Shown: piece after piece, positions 33,303-46,085 of the stretch
How the letters are laid out: each line of letters begins with the position of its first letter
Position numbering within the stretch: position 1 is the stretch's first letter
Assembly: GCF_022539315.1 (NCBI RefSeq)
Contig: NC_066327.1
Span: 17,136,834-17,200,833, forward strand
Source: Serinus canaria
Taxonomy: Eukaryota; Chordata; Aves; Passeriformes; Fringillidae
DNA length: 64,000 nt
Direction of reading: 5' to 3'
Translations under genes and position numbers: made by a program
Notes under the pieces: model-generated
Database searches by the model: none
What the model was told of the DNA's origin: nothing
What the model saw: only the letters and a program-made list of their open reading frames with translations

Positions 33303-35339
33303 TAAGAAGTGCATCTTGAGATCTGATTTCCAGTTTCCATGAAAGACAGAAAAGCAACCCAAGGGGAGAAGGCTCAGCTGAAGGGAGAGCAGCACGTGCT
33401 GGAAGAAATCAGATCTGCCTGTGGAAGAGGAGCACCACGGAGGAGAGGAGTGGGGTCTGCCCATTGTCTGTGCTCTTCTGCCTGCTCTAGTGGGAACCCC
33501 AGTGAAAATACTGGTGCTAATTGTCCATGGCATGATGTGAAATAGAGGATTACACTGAGGAATAAAACCACTCAACTGGAGACCTCCCAGTTTCTTCAAC
33601 TGGATGTTTTCCCTCTCCCCTTGCTCTGGGTAGTACATGTACAGGAAATTGATAAATATTGCTGGATTTAGGAATGATTTCTCTGAACCTTTTGGCTTTA
33701 CTGCAGAAGTCCTTTCCCACCAGAGAAGCACTGCAGTGAATTAATCCCTGTGTGCCTTGGCCACACAAAGGCAAGGACTGACTCATATTGGGTGCCTTGG
33801 TTAGTGGCAGTGATTCAGAGCTGGATTGCCCTGACCTCTCCTGGGGCTGGGGCTCTCCTCTGAGATCTGTGTGATGGCCCAGGGCATGGCCTGAGATCCT
33901 GGAGCAGGAGGGAACAGCTGAAAGGGCCAGAAAATGTAACAAGGGCAGAGCTCATTCCAGGGCTGCTGTGGCTCCCTGTGCCCAACCCGTGCCTGCAGGG
34001 CCTGAGGAAATTCCTTTTTGCATGGAGTTAAGTTTTCATAGCACCTACTCTTGTTTTCACTGCCTTGTGTTCACAAGATGGCACAGCTTCCATGGGAGCA
34101 GAGAAGAAACCAAAGTGTTTGAAAATACACACCATACTCCAAACCTGGGAGCAGCTGGATTAAAGAACTGTTTAAAACCTCAACAGAGAACATTACCAAG
34201 GGCTGTTTTAGTGCTGGTACCTGTTACTCATCACATAAAACACTTCACAGCGTGGTACTGGCGGGGTTGTTGTGTTCCCCCATGTCCTGGGGATGCCCAA
34301 ATCCCTTCAGTGCTCCAGCTGGTTGCTCAGCTGGGCTGTCACCCTGTGCTACTTCTGCTCAGGGCTCGGTGCTGCTTAAAAGGAGAATTTCCTCTTGGCT
34401 TTTTTTTCTCTGAGATTTTTGGGTAAAATGGAAAAAGCCAGGCAGGGAAGGAAATTATCAGAGTACAGGGATTAAATCAGTGTTTAAAGTAAAAAATCAA
34501 CCACAAGATATATCCTAGAAATTAATTATAAATCATAGGACTCACATGGATACAAACCCTATTTTGCTAAGCCTAAACTATGTTAATAAAGCCTCATATC
34601 AATGAATATAACAATAAAGCAAAAGATAGGGATCTGTGCCAGGCTCTGGAGCATCAGGAAGGTCTGTGCTGGGTGCTATGGTGCCAGGGGATGAACCATG
34701 GTCCCTGTGCCAGGGCCAAGTGGAGCGAAGAACAGGAACACTCTGGACTTGCTTTAAAAAAACTCAACTTAATAGAAGCTCTGCCAAGTGAAAAATCGGT
34801 TTTTCCAAAATATCCTTCACCCCTCAGTGAGCTCTAATGAGCCCCTGAGCTGTAACCTCGGGTGTTTGTCACTGGAGCTCCTGGGATCCCCCTGGAGCAT
34901 CCTTGGGACACTGGGGGTGGCATGAGGGGCAGTGGGTGAGGGCAGGATGTCCCCTGCCCGTGGGAGTCACCTGGAGTGGTGTCACCGGGAGTGGTGTCAC
35001 CTCTGGGTCCGGAGGCAGCATGAGGGGCTTGGTGGGCCAGAATGCCCCATGCCACAGTCACACAGCACAGGGACACGGTAGGTGGCAGCTCAGAGGAGCC
35101 ACGGGAAGAAAAGCCCATCTTCGACCAGATTCTGTGTTTGGTTTTGTTGTTGCTTTAACCAAAGCGGCCGGAGCACCGTAATTAAAGGCTCAGTGGCTCT
35201 AATTGGAGTAGGTTTAAACTCGAGGTCAAAATCCCTTCTGGCACTTCCTCTGCCTAATAACCATCAACAGAAATCAAACAAATCCAAGCGGCTCCAGCCC
35301 CTAATCTGGGACCAGCAAAGGTCGTGCTGCTGATAAGGG

Positions 35340-36300
35340 AACTCAGACATGGAAAGGCAGCCCCGTGGCCCCACGGTGCTGGGGGACAGCGGGGACAGTG
35401 CCATGGCCACGGGTGGGTGCTGGGGGCTGGCTGGTGCTCCGCAAGTCCCCGGTCGCGGATGTCGGGCTGTCCCTGGCGCTGTGGGACACAGCAAGGACGG
35501 GAGATCGCGGTGCCGGTGCAGCCCAGGGGACAGGAGCTCAGCGCCAGGATTTCACCGAAATGCCCATTTTCTGTGGGCAGACGGAGGCACCGAGGCCGTG
35601 CCGGGGATGCAGGAGGAGATTTTACAAGGCGCTGCTGATTCCCGGGGTGTTGTGCCCCCCCGGCCACCCACGGCTGCCGCTTCCTGCCACCGCCGAAGGT
35701 CACTGCCCTCGCCACTTTAACTGCTTTGCTAATTATGCCCTAAGCTGGACCTTTAAAGTGATCTGGGAGGAGAAAAGAAAAAAAAAAAAAAAAAAAAGAA
35801 TAAAGGAAAGCAAAGGGGTTGCAGATGTGGAGGGGCCAGGCTCGGCAGGGCCGGCAAGGTGGGGCCGTCCCCCTGCCCATCCTCAGCGCGACGGCCCGGG
35901 AGCCTCTGCCTGCAGATCGAGTCCCTTGAGTGGCTTTGGGGTTTTTGTTCCTGCTCCTCCCTCTGCCGGGCCCCGCTCGTGGGCTCTGATGTGTTTCGGT
36001 GCCCTGGGTTTCATCTGGAGGGTTTATCCCGTGCCGAGCTGCGGCCGGGTGGGAGCCGGGGCTGGCCCGAGGCTGCCGAACTCTCCGGAATGGGATGGGA
36101 TGGGATTGGGATGGGATGGGATGGGATGGGGTGGGATGGGGACACAGCTCCCGTGCAGCACCATCCTGTCCCTGCCAGCCCATTCTGCTGCGGGTGTCAC
36201 CGCACGAAGGAGCCGAGGCCACCCTCCTGCTGCCTCCTCCAGGGAGGCTCCGGTGCCGAGGGGACCCCGGGTGGCGCTGGGGCTCTTGGGCAGCGCTGCC
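35340..36300. promoter_or_regulatory. Intergenic GC/CpG-rich patch
   Basis: CpG-bearing sequence, densest at about 35,430-35,720, is followed by a poly(A) run and further GC-rich DNA. It has the composition of a CpG-island promoter, but no conserved exon or protein is visible. It could be an unannotated non-coding RNA promoter, a regulatory element or biased composition. Confidence 0.4.
36087..36141. repeat. (GGGAT)n microsatellite
   Basis: About ten ATGGG/GGGAT pentamers with two single-base irregularities. Confidence 0.9.
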
Positions 36301-36365
36301 ACGGCTGATGACACTGCTGCCACCGGCTCTGCTCTTCCAACAGGAGCACGGAGCCGCCAAAAAAC

Positions 36366-36505
36366 CATGGACTCCCAGAGTGGTTTGGACTGGGAGGGAC
36401 CTTAAAGCCCCTTTCATTCCACGCCCTGCCACAGGACACCTTCCACTGTCCCGGGTGCTCCAAGCCCGTCCAGCCTGGCCGTGGGCACTGCCAGGGTTGG
36501 GGACA
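36366..36505 (-). mobile_element. CR1 3'-end fragment
   Basis: AGAGTGGTTTGGACTGGGAG, GGACCTTAAAGCCC, then GGACACCTTCCACTGTCCCG. Confidence 0.85.
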
Positions 36506-38689
36506 AGGGAGCAGCTTCAGCCACCCCAGCAGGCCCTCGGCTCTCCCAGGGCAGCTGCGATGTGTTTGCAATCACTGCCCACTCCGTCCCTCCCACAGCC
36601 GCCAGGGGTGGCCGTGCCCAAAAGCCCCAGCCCTTGGCAGGTGTTTCTTGTTCTGGGGCTCCTGTGCCTGCAGCAGGTCAGGGGAGCTTTCTCTGGGGGG
36701 AAAACCTCTCTCCCCTGCACCCCAACCCTGCTCTGGGACCCCCAATGAGCTGGAACCTGTGCCAGCACCATCCTTTGCCATGGAATGTGCTCCTGGGCTG
36801 TGTGAGGACTTGCCTGAGCTGCTGCTTCATTTCCCAGCTCACCGAGGTAAGTGAGGGCAGCACAAAGTCCTGCTGGCATGGAACACTGGGATTTGTCCCT
36901 TTGGGTGGTGAAGCTCTTGATGGAGCTGGACAGGTCCCTTCTCAGACTGACCTTGGCTTCAGGATCAGCCCTGGGGCTGGCATAGAGGGGCCACAGAGCC
37001 TGGAAGGGTAAATTCTCTTCCAGCTCTCTGAGGAGAGACATGAGGGGCTGGATCTTGCACTGATTAAGTATAGCTGGGATTGGGAAGCAAAGATCCTGGT
37101 GCTGTTCCCTGGTGCCAGGGTGGCTTGGTGCGTGGGCAGGGAGAGCTGGGCAGGGGTTACCCAGCCCTGAAGGGGCTGCCCAGTCCCAAAGGCCCCACAG
37201 GGGCAGCTGCTCAGCCTGGGCAGGTGTCTCGGTTTTAGATGTCTCTGAGGGAGTGGTTTCTTGTGGCATAGGATGCAGAACTCTCTGCTGGGACCTCTGG
37301 ATGAGTCCCTTGTGTTTGATTCCTGCATTGTGTGGGTGTTTGTGTCAGTGCCTTTGGCTGGTTTTTGTCTGTTTGGAGCAAAATACCTCCTAGATTCATG
37401 GAGGAATTTTACAGCCCTCTCAGTCTGTGTCTCCAAGAACATAAAGTGGCCCCAAACCACTCAGGATAAACCTGGGGCTGGGGTGAGGGGACAGGTGTGA
37501 GGGGTGCCAGAGCCCCTTGGCCTTGGCACTGCTGGTTTGTGATGGGTTTGACCCGACCTGGATCCAACCCCCCAAATCTCCCAGCTGGAAATGGAGAGGA
37601 AGAAGCACTTTACAGGCCTGAACTTCCTGAAGCTGCTGGGAATGACTCATCCATATGTTGGCAGAGCCTGAGCCAGCTGCCAGCAGGAGAGAGCAGGCAG
37701 GGCTGTGCTGGGAGGAGGAGGAGGCAGGGAAAGGCTCTTCCTGCTGCTTTTCCCCTTGGCCAGCTCCTCTTTGGCCCAGTGTGTGCCCTCTGCACTGGGA
37801 CAGGGCTCAAACCCCAGCAGGAGATGTGCAAAGAAAGAACCAAGGGGTTCTTTCAGCCCAGCTCACCTGAAGCAGGCTGAGGAAGCTCCGAGGTGCCAAG
37901 GGATGCAGTTGAGGGAGCTGCTGGTTTTTGGAGATGCAAGGCTTCTGGAAGGAGCTGCTCTGGTTATGTCCCTGCTAATTGAAGTTAATTGCTTTCTGCC
38001 ATCAAATTGGGAAGTTCCCCTTCCAATCCTAATGTGAGTTTAGAACATGATTTCCAGTCTTTAGTCTGCTTTTAGTGCTCTCCCTTTCATTAGTTCCCTG
38101 GATCCAGCTGATCCCTGCCAGCCTGCAGAGGTGGCATTTCGGAGCCAAAGGGAGCAGGGGGGATTTCTTTGTTGTGTGTTGCTTTTCCTCACCCCCAGCC
38201 TGTGTTCCTGGTGCATGGCTGAAGCAGAGCTTGGACAGTTTTGAGTCTGGCTTCATCCAGGCACTGGCCAGTGCTCCCAGTGTGGGCTGCTGCATCCCCA
38301 CGGCCACAGGCTCGGCAGGAGGAGAAACAGATTTAATCTGGTCCTGCAGTAAATTACTATTCTAGATTAGAAATGAAGACCATGGAGTGGGCATGAGTCA
38401 CTCTATTTGCTGTGGTCACAGTTTTTCCTCTCATTAATCTTCTGTCCTGTTCTCACTCTGTGTTCTGCATGGGAGGGAAGACTGAGAATGGGAACGTCAG
38501 GGCTGTCCATGGCTCCTGGACCCTGCACAACTGCTGGGATTTCTTATTTTAATTCTTTCCATTCTGTGCAGTATCTCAGTGTTGTCCCAGGAGTTTTGCA
38601 ATAGCTGTGTTGAAAACCAAGGCTGTATCTGCAAACAAGCATAGACCACTTTAATTTAACCAGTGCAAAGCTGTGTTTTGTATTATGTA

Positions 38690-38945
38690 GAATCCCAGCC
38701 TGGTGTGGGTTGGAAGGGACCTTAAACTTCATCCCATTCCACCCCTGCCATGGCAGGGACACCTCCCACTGTCCCAGGCTGCTCCAAGCCCTTTCCAGCC
38801 TGGCCTTGGGCACTGCCAGGGATCCAGGGACAGCCCCAGCTGCTCTGGGCACCTGTGCCAGGGCCTCTCCACCCTGCCAGGGAACAATTCCTTCCTAACA
38901 CCTAACCTAAATCTTCATTCTTCCCTCTCAGCTTGAGACCATTCC
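38690..38945 (-). mobile_element. CR1 3'-end fragment
   Basis: One of the best-preserved short copies: TGTGGGTTGGAAGGGACCTT, CAGGGACACCTCCCACTGTC, CTGTGCCAGGGCCTCTCCAC, and on to TTCCTTCCTAACACCTAACC. Confidence 0.88.
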
Positions 38946-39573
38946 CCTTTTTCCTGTCGTTATTAAAACTGATTTCTTTAGATTAAGTTTAAACTGTTTT
39001 CTAACTGGCACAAAACTTAAGGGGGAAAAAAAGCACAACTGCAATTACAAACAGCTGAAATAATGCTTTGGGAGGCAGGTGAGCTCTTGGTCCATGTTAG
39101 GAGCAGGTGGTGTGAATTGAGGAGTTTGGTTTGGTCCTGTTTCAAAGTCTAAAGCCAAATCCATCCTGGGACAAGCCCACTGCAGGCATTGGTGCTGATC
39201 AGGCTCATCCCAGGTTTTCACTTTCACTTGTGGGATGAGCAGATTTGGGTCGCTTGAATTCCTGTCTCTGTGGCCAAGAGTCAGCAGAGAGGAGCCAGTT
39301 GTACTCTGGCCTGCAGCTCAGTGCTGTGATGACATGATCAAAACATTAAGGATCCTGCTTCTTGGGGAAATGCAGGAATCCAAAACATCTGGGCAGTTTG
39401 TTTGTGTGTGCCTTGCTTTCCTTCATGCCTTTGTTCATCCTTTCCAATTACTGCTGCTAAGTATAAACTTAAAACAGAGAGGAGGCTGAGCTTGTGGGGA
39501 ACATATGGACAAATGGAAAATAAACAGCATGAGGAATTCCTGGCTAATGAGCTCTTGGATGATAAGATACTCC

Positions 39574-39593
39574 AAAAAAAAAAAAAAAAAAAA
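39574..39593. repeat. Poly(A) run
   Basis: Twenty consecutive A. The sequence upstream (39,360-39,570) is not a recognisable processed gene copy. Confidence 0.8.
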
Positions 39594-40127
39594 GGCAAAA
39601 GAGGTCTGAGCTTTGCTTCTGTTGTAGCATGAGAAGAAAATTTCCCTAATGATGCCCAGCATCACTTTGATGCTGCACTGCAGCATCTCCTTTGTGGGCT
39701 GTGGGGCACGAGGGTCTGTGTCCACTCTGGATCCACCCTTGGGCTTCAGTCCAGCTGAGCAGGGCTCACAGATGGGTTTGGCCATGGTCTGCAGCCCCCA
39801 GCTCTGTGAGGGGATGGAGTCTCTGCCCCCCCAGCTGGCTCCACGCTGCCTCTCCATGCCCAGCTCCTGGGTTCCCCATCTCAGCCTCCCTCATTTCACG
39901 TGCCATTAATTGCTCCAGCTGAACAACAGGAACAGGCTCCTTCCTCCTCGAGTTCAAGGTTTGTGTCTTGTTCTTCCTGGCAGAAGAAGAGATGCTTCCC
40001 TTGCTCTTGAGGCCAGAGTTGCCCCACCAGCTTTGCAGCTTGGTCATGGTTTGGTGGCTGTGGGATGATTTTTGGTGCCAGGATTTGGGATTAGCAATTG
40101 CACTCTCTGTAAATCAGGACAAAGCCA

Positions 40128-40295
40128 TGGAATCAGTTAGGTTGGAAACCTCTGAGATCATCAAGTCCAACCATTCCCCCAGCACTGCCGAGGCCACCAC
40201 TGGCCGTGTCCCCAAGTGTTTTTTGAACGCTTCAGGTGTTCATCCCTGCTTGGCTTTGGCACCTGGATCTGACCCTTGGTGCTGCTGAAACTCCC
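40128..40295 (-). mobile_element. CR1 3'-end fragment, different subfamily
   Basis: GGAATCAGTTAGGTTGGAAA, CCTCTGAGATCATCAAGTCC, CCAGCACTGCCGAGGCCACC. The body differs from the other copies in the window, so it is a separate CR1 subfamily. Confidence 0.8.
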
Positions 40296-43200
40296 TGGAT
40301 GTTCTCGAGGGGGAGTTGGGAAGGGAGGGCTGAGGCAGCAGGGATCAGGGCAGGGTGGCACAGCACGTGGGAAGGGCAAATCCACTGCAAATGTGAGCCA
40401 ATAAAATAAAAAAGAAATACAAATTCCTAGAAATGTAGAAAAGTAGGTTGGATGCATAGGAAATAGGAGCAGAAGTGTTTCTGAGGATTTTCTGCCCCAG
40501 CAGGGCCCTCTCAGACTCTGCTGGCTCTGGTGGGTGCTGGCTGGGGGTTTGGCTGGGGGTGTTTATATTTCGAGCTGCTTATGTGATCCCCAATAGCCAC
40601 ATTCAAGAGCAGCAGCAGTGGAGTGTTTCCTTCCAGAGGCCAGGAATGCAGATCGAAATGCCTCTATCACATCCATCTCTCTGGCCAAAATGCTATTTAA
40701 GCATCAAACCACGTGGACCCAAATGAGGTGGCAGGTTTCAGTTCAACTTGAAAGCAATTAGTTAAAAATTAAAGAAGCAAACACATTGTTTGTTACTGGT
40801 TTGTGCCCTTTTACAATTTCTTTTTCCAGGGGAAATTGGGATTCTCTAATTGGCTCAGCTGGAGCAAAAAACCCCAGATCAAACAGCGAGTGAGCTGGAA
40901 CAACAAAGGAATGTCCTGGTATTTCTTTTTCCAAGTTTAGAAATGGAAGTCAGGGCAGCCTTGGGATTTGTGGAAATTCCTCTGTGCATTGTTGGGAGGT
41001 AGAGGAAGTGGTTTCGAGTTGAGCTCCCGGGCTGTGCCTGCCGGAGCGGGGCCAGTTTCCACTCGCCCGCCTCCCGTTGTCCCGGCTCGGCCGGCGGCTG
41101 CTCCTTGCAGCCAGAGGATCCTTCAACACTCACCCCTGGCCACTGCAGGCACCTGGGGCTCCCTGTGCCTCTGCCCCCGCTCTGCCGTGGCAGCCAGCCC
41201 AGCAAAATACACCGAAACATTTTTCCATTCCTGCTGGTATTTCTTTCTTGCAGCTGCTTGGCACAACTGGGGTTGGAAAGGGTTGTTTTCAGTCCACTAT
41301 CAGCTGCTGGAAGAGTTGTTCCCCTTTCTGTACAAATTCGTTCATGTATAAATCATAACTGTGAGTTTTGATGCCTCTTTCCCGCAGCCCATGGGGTCAC
41401 TGGATGACAAAAATGTTTCCAAGACCCACGGGCAGATCATCAATGTATTGAGGGGAGAGGAGAGCGCTCCTGGCTTCGAGCGTGTGCTGCTCGTGCTCCT
41501 GTTACAGCGGAGATGTTTTCTCGGTGGTTTTTGGGTTTTCCTTGTTATCTGGCCAGCACAGCCCTGCAGCTGGAGGGGAGAGCCGCTTCTCCAGCCGGAG
41601 CAGGACATGGATGGGATGCGCCGTCCCGGGGGAAGCTGTTCCCCCGCCGGGAAGGAAGCGAGAGCCCCTTCGGCCGCTGCCAAGGAAAACCTCCCCGAAC
41701 GCCCGAGCCCGGAGGTTTTCTCTGCTCCCCCTCACGGCTCAGGGGTTGTTTCTCAGCCCAGGATGGGCACGGCTCCTGCCCCGGTGCCTCCTGCTGCTGC
41801 CAGCTGCTGGGTGATGCTCCCAAGATGCCCTCAGTGGGGCAGGGAGGGACCCCAGGGTGCTGTGGGATGTGCAGGGCTGTGCTGCAAGGGTCCATCTCAC
41901 CGGGCTGCCCCGTGTCCTGTGGGCACCCCGGGATGGGGAGTGATGCCCTGAGCCCCACCGTGGGCACCCAGCTGGCTTCCAGGGTCCTGCTGTGGTGGTT
42001 TTGAAGGCAGGGATCGATTCTGGATGTGCTGAACCAGCTGGGGCTGAAGCTGCAGCATCTGGGGATGCCCACATGGAGCTGCCCTGGCCACCAGTGCCTC
42101 ACTGTCCTCCCCACATATATGTGGATATATATTCCCCTTTTACATAAATATTTTTTCCATATGTGGTTGATTTTCTTTTTATTCTGATGTTTTAATGCAG
42201 TTTATTTCTTCAGTCACTGAAGTGCTTTGGATGTTAATAGGAAACAGTATCACATTTTTGTGTGTTTTGGGTTATTTGTCTCGGCTTTTATTAGGCTTGT
42301 CTTGCAAGTCATCAGGCAAAAATGTAAAAGAAGAAATGATGTGTGTGTGTGTTTGTACTGGGGACCAAACCCAAGAGCCATCAGCACACGATGCAGGGAA
42401 TTGTTCTTTGTTTTCCAGGGAAATGGGGTGCCGGTATGAGGAAGCCCCGGGGGCGGTGAGTGGTACCTATTGTTTTATTCATGGTCCCTGTCAGCGCTGC
42501 CTTCCCAGCCCTGCCACAAGGGCTGGAGGTTCTGCCGTGGGGCTGAGCAGATGCTGTGGGACAGCAGCACATCCCACAGCAGGGTTTTTCCACTGGGTTT
42601 TACAGAAATCTGAGACTCGGGGCTGGTGGCTCCTGGCTGGATGAGTGTCCTTGGCTGCAGCACTGCCCAGTCTGGGTGCTGGGGCTGCCTCTGCACTCAC
42701 AGGTACCCACTGGGGAGCCTGGCAGAGCACACAGGAGTGAAAGAGACTTTCTGAAAGCTGTTCCCTTTATGTCAGTAACGATTGGTTCAATCTGAACAGA
42801 AAATCCAGCTCCAGGCCCTCATCTCATAGAGGCACTGCTCTCTCTTTGGGTGCATCTCGGTGCCCAGGAGATGCTCTGCTCCTTCTGCAGCCACTTGCCA
42901 AGGTATAAAGTCGCTGTAAACCCCTGTTTTGGTTCCACTCTCTCTCTTTTGTGGGTCAGAATCCTTTTTTGTTGGTGTCTTTAGCCTTGTTGGCAGCAGG
43001 GTCCCTGCCTGTCCCCCAGCCCAGGGCTGCTCTGGCAGGGAGATGTTACTGGTGCTGAAAGGGGCTGCTGAGATGTGTCCTGTAGTCAGTGCAAACATCA
43101 AATTATAACACTCCCTGTTGGCATTTCAGGGTTTTTAGCTCCCTTGTTCCTTCCAAAGGATGTAATTTTGGGGGCAGCCTTTTTGTTGTAGCATATTCAT

Positions 43201-43605
43201 TACGATAATAATTTCATTTCCAGTGCTTGTGGTGCAGAACCCAGGGAATGCAGAGGGAACAGGAGCAGTGTTTTCAGAGCTGACAGATGGGCTCATGTGC
43301 ACTGAGCAGAAATGGCAGCAGAGGTGTTGCTGAGCTCTTCCGACTCATGGAATTGCTCCAGGCTGAGGGAGCTCCTGCTCTGCTCTGTCCTTCCATTAAT
43401 GCTTGAGAAACCACTCAGCCAATCAGTGGCTGGTGGTGTTCCCTCAGGAAAAGGGCAAGGAAGGAGCTTTGACAGTAAAGGACAAGATTTCATCTCCCTG
43501 GAGCTTTAGGCAGTGTTTGTCACATCAAGGTGCTGGGCAGGGCTCTGAGCTGCCCTTCCGAGGGCTGGGTGTTGGGATTTAGTGTCAAACACCATTTTAG
43601 AGCAC

Positions 43606-43802
43606 AGAATCCCAGGCTGCTTTGTGTTGAACAGACCTTAAGGATCATCCAGTGCACCCCCTGCCACAGCAGGGACACCTCCCACTGTCCCAGGCTGCTC
43701 CAAGCCCTGTCCAACCTGGCCTTGGACACTGCCAGGGGTGGGACAGCCACAGCTTCTCTGGGCCCCCTGTGCCAGGGCCTCTCCACACTCCCAGGGAAGG
43801 AG
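43606..43802 (-). mobile_element. CR1 3'-end fragment
   Basis: GACCTTAAGGATCATCCAGT, CAGGGACACCTCCCACTGTC, ACACTGCCAGGGGTGGGACA. Confidence 0.87.
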
Positions 43803-44235
43803 TTTTATTTATTATCCTACAATTCTGTATTTTTAACTCCATGTGAGAAGTTGGCACTGCAATCCCTGCATGTGCCCATGTGCAGCCAGTGCTTTACTTG
43901 CAGCTTGCATGAGCTCTTCAGGGCTGGCCCTGCTTGGAGTGAGCCTGGGTGGCTTCTCTTGAAGCCATCTGAGATCCTGTTGTGTGAGGTTTTCACATAA
44001 AAATCCCTCAAAACTTGCTGTTCCTGGCTCCAGTCTGTGCATTCCAGTTTTAGCTGGGATGCACGGGCTGAGCATCCTTCCCTCGGGGTGCTGCAGGGTT
44101 TGGACAGGCTCTGTCTCACCAGGGGCTGATGGCTTTTCCTCCTGGGAGCACCTGAGGGTGGGACTGGCCCTGCTGCAAGCCTCCAGCAGCCTGGAGGGAA
44201 GCCTTGGCTCTGCAGTGCTCACAGCTCAGGGTTAC

Positions 44236-44335
44236 TGCAGAATCACAGGACGAGATTGGTTTGGGCTGGGGGGACCTCGGGGCTCATCCAGTGCTACCCC
44301 AGGTGTGCCATGGACTGGGACACCTCCCACTGGCT
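44236..44335 (-). mobile_element. CR1 3'-end fragment beside a minisatellite
   Basis: GATTGGTTTGGGCTGGGGGG then GGACTGGGACACCTCCCACT. The copy is cut short about 35 nt before the 38-bp tandem array. Confidence 0.75.
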
Positions 44336-44368
44336 GCTGCTGCTGCTGGTGAAGGTGTGATGATGCAG

Positions 44369-44596
44369 TGGCTGTGTCCCAGTGTCCTGGCTTGGTGGGG
44401 CAGCCTTGGCTGTGTCCCAGTGTCCTGGCATGGTGGGACAGCCTTGGCTGTGTCCCAGTGTCCTGGCTTGGTGGGGCAGCCTTGGCTGTGTCCCAGTGTC
44501 CTGGCTTGGTGGGACAGCCTTGGCTGTGTCCCAGTGTCCTGGCATGGTGGGACAGCCTTGGCTGTGTCCCAGTGTCCTGGCTTGGTGGGGCAGCCT
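44369..44596. repeat. 38-bp minisatellite, six units
   Basis: Exactly six 38-bp units (228 bp) starting TGGCTGTGTCCCAGTGTCCT. They differ at two sites (cTt/cAt and ggG/ggA), giving the order A-B-A-C-B-A. There are no indels. Confidence 0.95.
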
Positions 44597-45949
44597 TGGT
44601 GCAGCAGAGCAGCCATTCTGGGAGAGCTTGAAAACACCAAGCTGGAAAGGAATTATGTTTGAGACAGAAAATCCTCACTTGCTGAAGGGCGAGACGAAGG
44701 AAGATGGGGAGAAGCTGTTTGTTAATAATAAAGAATGAGCTTTTACAAAGACCTCGTGTCCCAAGCTCTTTAACTTTTCCTGGCATTTCCCATCCATTCC
44801 ATTGTTAAGCCCTTTGCTGTCGGAAAACAGCGCCGGGCCAGGGCGCTCGATGATCTCATCCCCAAGGCTTCTGCCCTCGCCTCTGTTTACCCATCCCACA
44901 GCATTTGCTCCTCAGATTTGGTTTCCTACTTTGAAGAAAAAAAATAAGAAGGAAAAAGGGAAGAAGAAGAAAAAAAAAAATCTTTCATTTGTGCAGTGTC
45001 TCTCCCCGCCCCCGGCTCTGGGCTCCGAGGAAAATAGCACCTCGGTGGTTTTCAAGGAGAGGATGGACCACAGTGCATTCCCACAGTTTATAAGAGGAGA
45101 CAGGAAGGCCTCAGTGACTCATAAACACTAACAGATTCTGTGTATGAGCTTCTCTTTGTTGTTTGTTATCCTTAATTTCATGGTTTTCCTTCTTTTGAGC
45201 GTGTTTGTGTATTTTAGACGATGCCATCATTTTGTCAGGACACTTTGTGTGTGGTTCCCACACAGGAGCAATGTTGTCTGCTGATGGCTGGGCTCACAAA
45301 AATAGGACAGCAGCCAGTGGAAACGCTTTGAGGGTTCTGTTTGGTGCCACATCCTGATGTGAGGACCCTGGGACAGCGAGGCTGGGCAGGAGGGACCCTG
45401 GTGCTGTGCATGGAGAGGGCCAGGTCAGGACCTCCTGCATGGGGGCAGCTCTGAGGGCTGTGCTCAAAGCTCCCCAGCCCAGTGACCCTCAATCCATCAC
45501 TCAGGTGACACTGGGAGGGTCGGGCTGGCATGGCCAGTGTGACCTGGGCAGTGAGCTGCCCTTCTGGGGGTGGCTGTGCCCCACCCTGGCTCTCGGTGCT
45601 CCCAGCCATGACTCTCTGAAAGTTGGGTACATCTCTGTGTGCAGGTTGCTCCAGCAGTTCTTCCTGGTTTAGTTAAAAACAATCATTTTTCAGAGGGCTC
45701 GGATGATTTTCCTTGAGCGAGGAGGTCTTTAGTCCTTTGTGGATGTTGGCTTCATCTTGCCTTTGTTTTGCCCTTGCCACCCCACCAAACCCTCCCCTCC
45801 TGCTATGGCAGAGGGCATGAGTTGGCATCCACTCTCTGCCTCAGAGCTGGAGATGGTTAAATCCTGCTGGGAAGCCAGCGTGTTGTAAGGCACCTAGAAA
45901 CCCCTTCAGACAAGGCAGCTCATTCATGAAAGGTATTTTTAATTAGTCA

Positions 45950-46085
45950 TGGAATGGTTTGGGTTGGAAGGGACCTTCAAGATCATCCATTTCCAACACC
46001 CCTGCCATGGGCAGGGACACCTTCCACTAGACCAGGTTGCTCCAAGCCTTGTCCAGCCTGGACTTTCAGTTCAGTTAAGCCATGT
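45950..46085 (-). mobile_element. CR1 3'-end fragment
   Basis: GGAATGGTTTGGGTTGGAAG, GACCTTCAAGATCATCCATT, CCTTCCACTAGACCAGGTTG. Confidence 0.87.

Noticed and set aside
35365..36432. Overlapping long open frames on both strands in the GC-rich patch
   Set aside because: Composition-driven: the frames cross a poly(A) run and a GGGAT microsatellite, and no recognisable domain is present.
39360..39593. Processed pseudogene ending in the A20 run
   Set aside because: No recognisable cDNA precedes the run and no target-site duplication is evident.
44204..44786. Repeat-protein-like frames (VSQCPGLVGQPWLCP and others)
   Set aside because: Translation of the 38-bp minisatellite and flanking CR1 sequence. 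Six units of 38 bp shift frame each time, so every frame shows the same peptide cycle.
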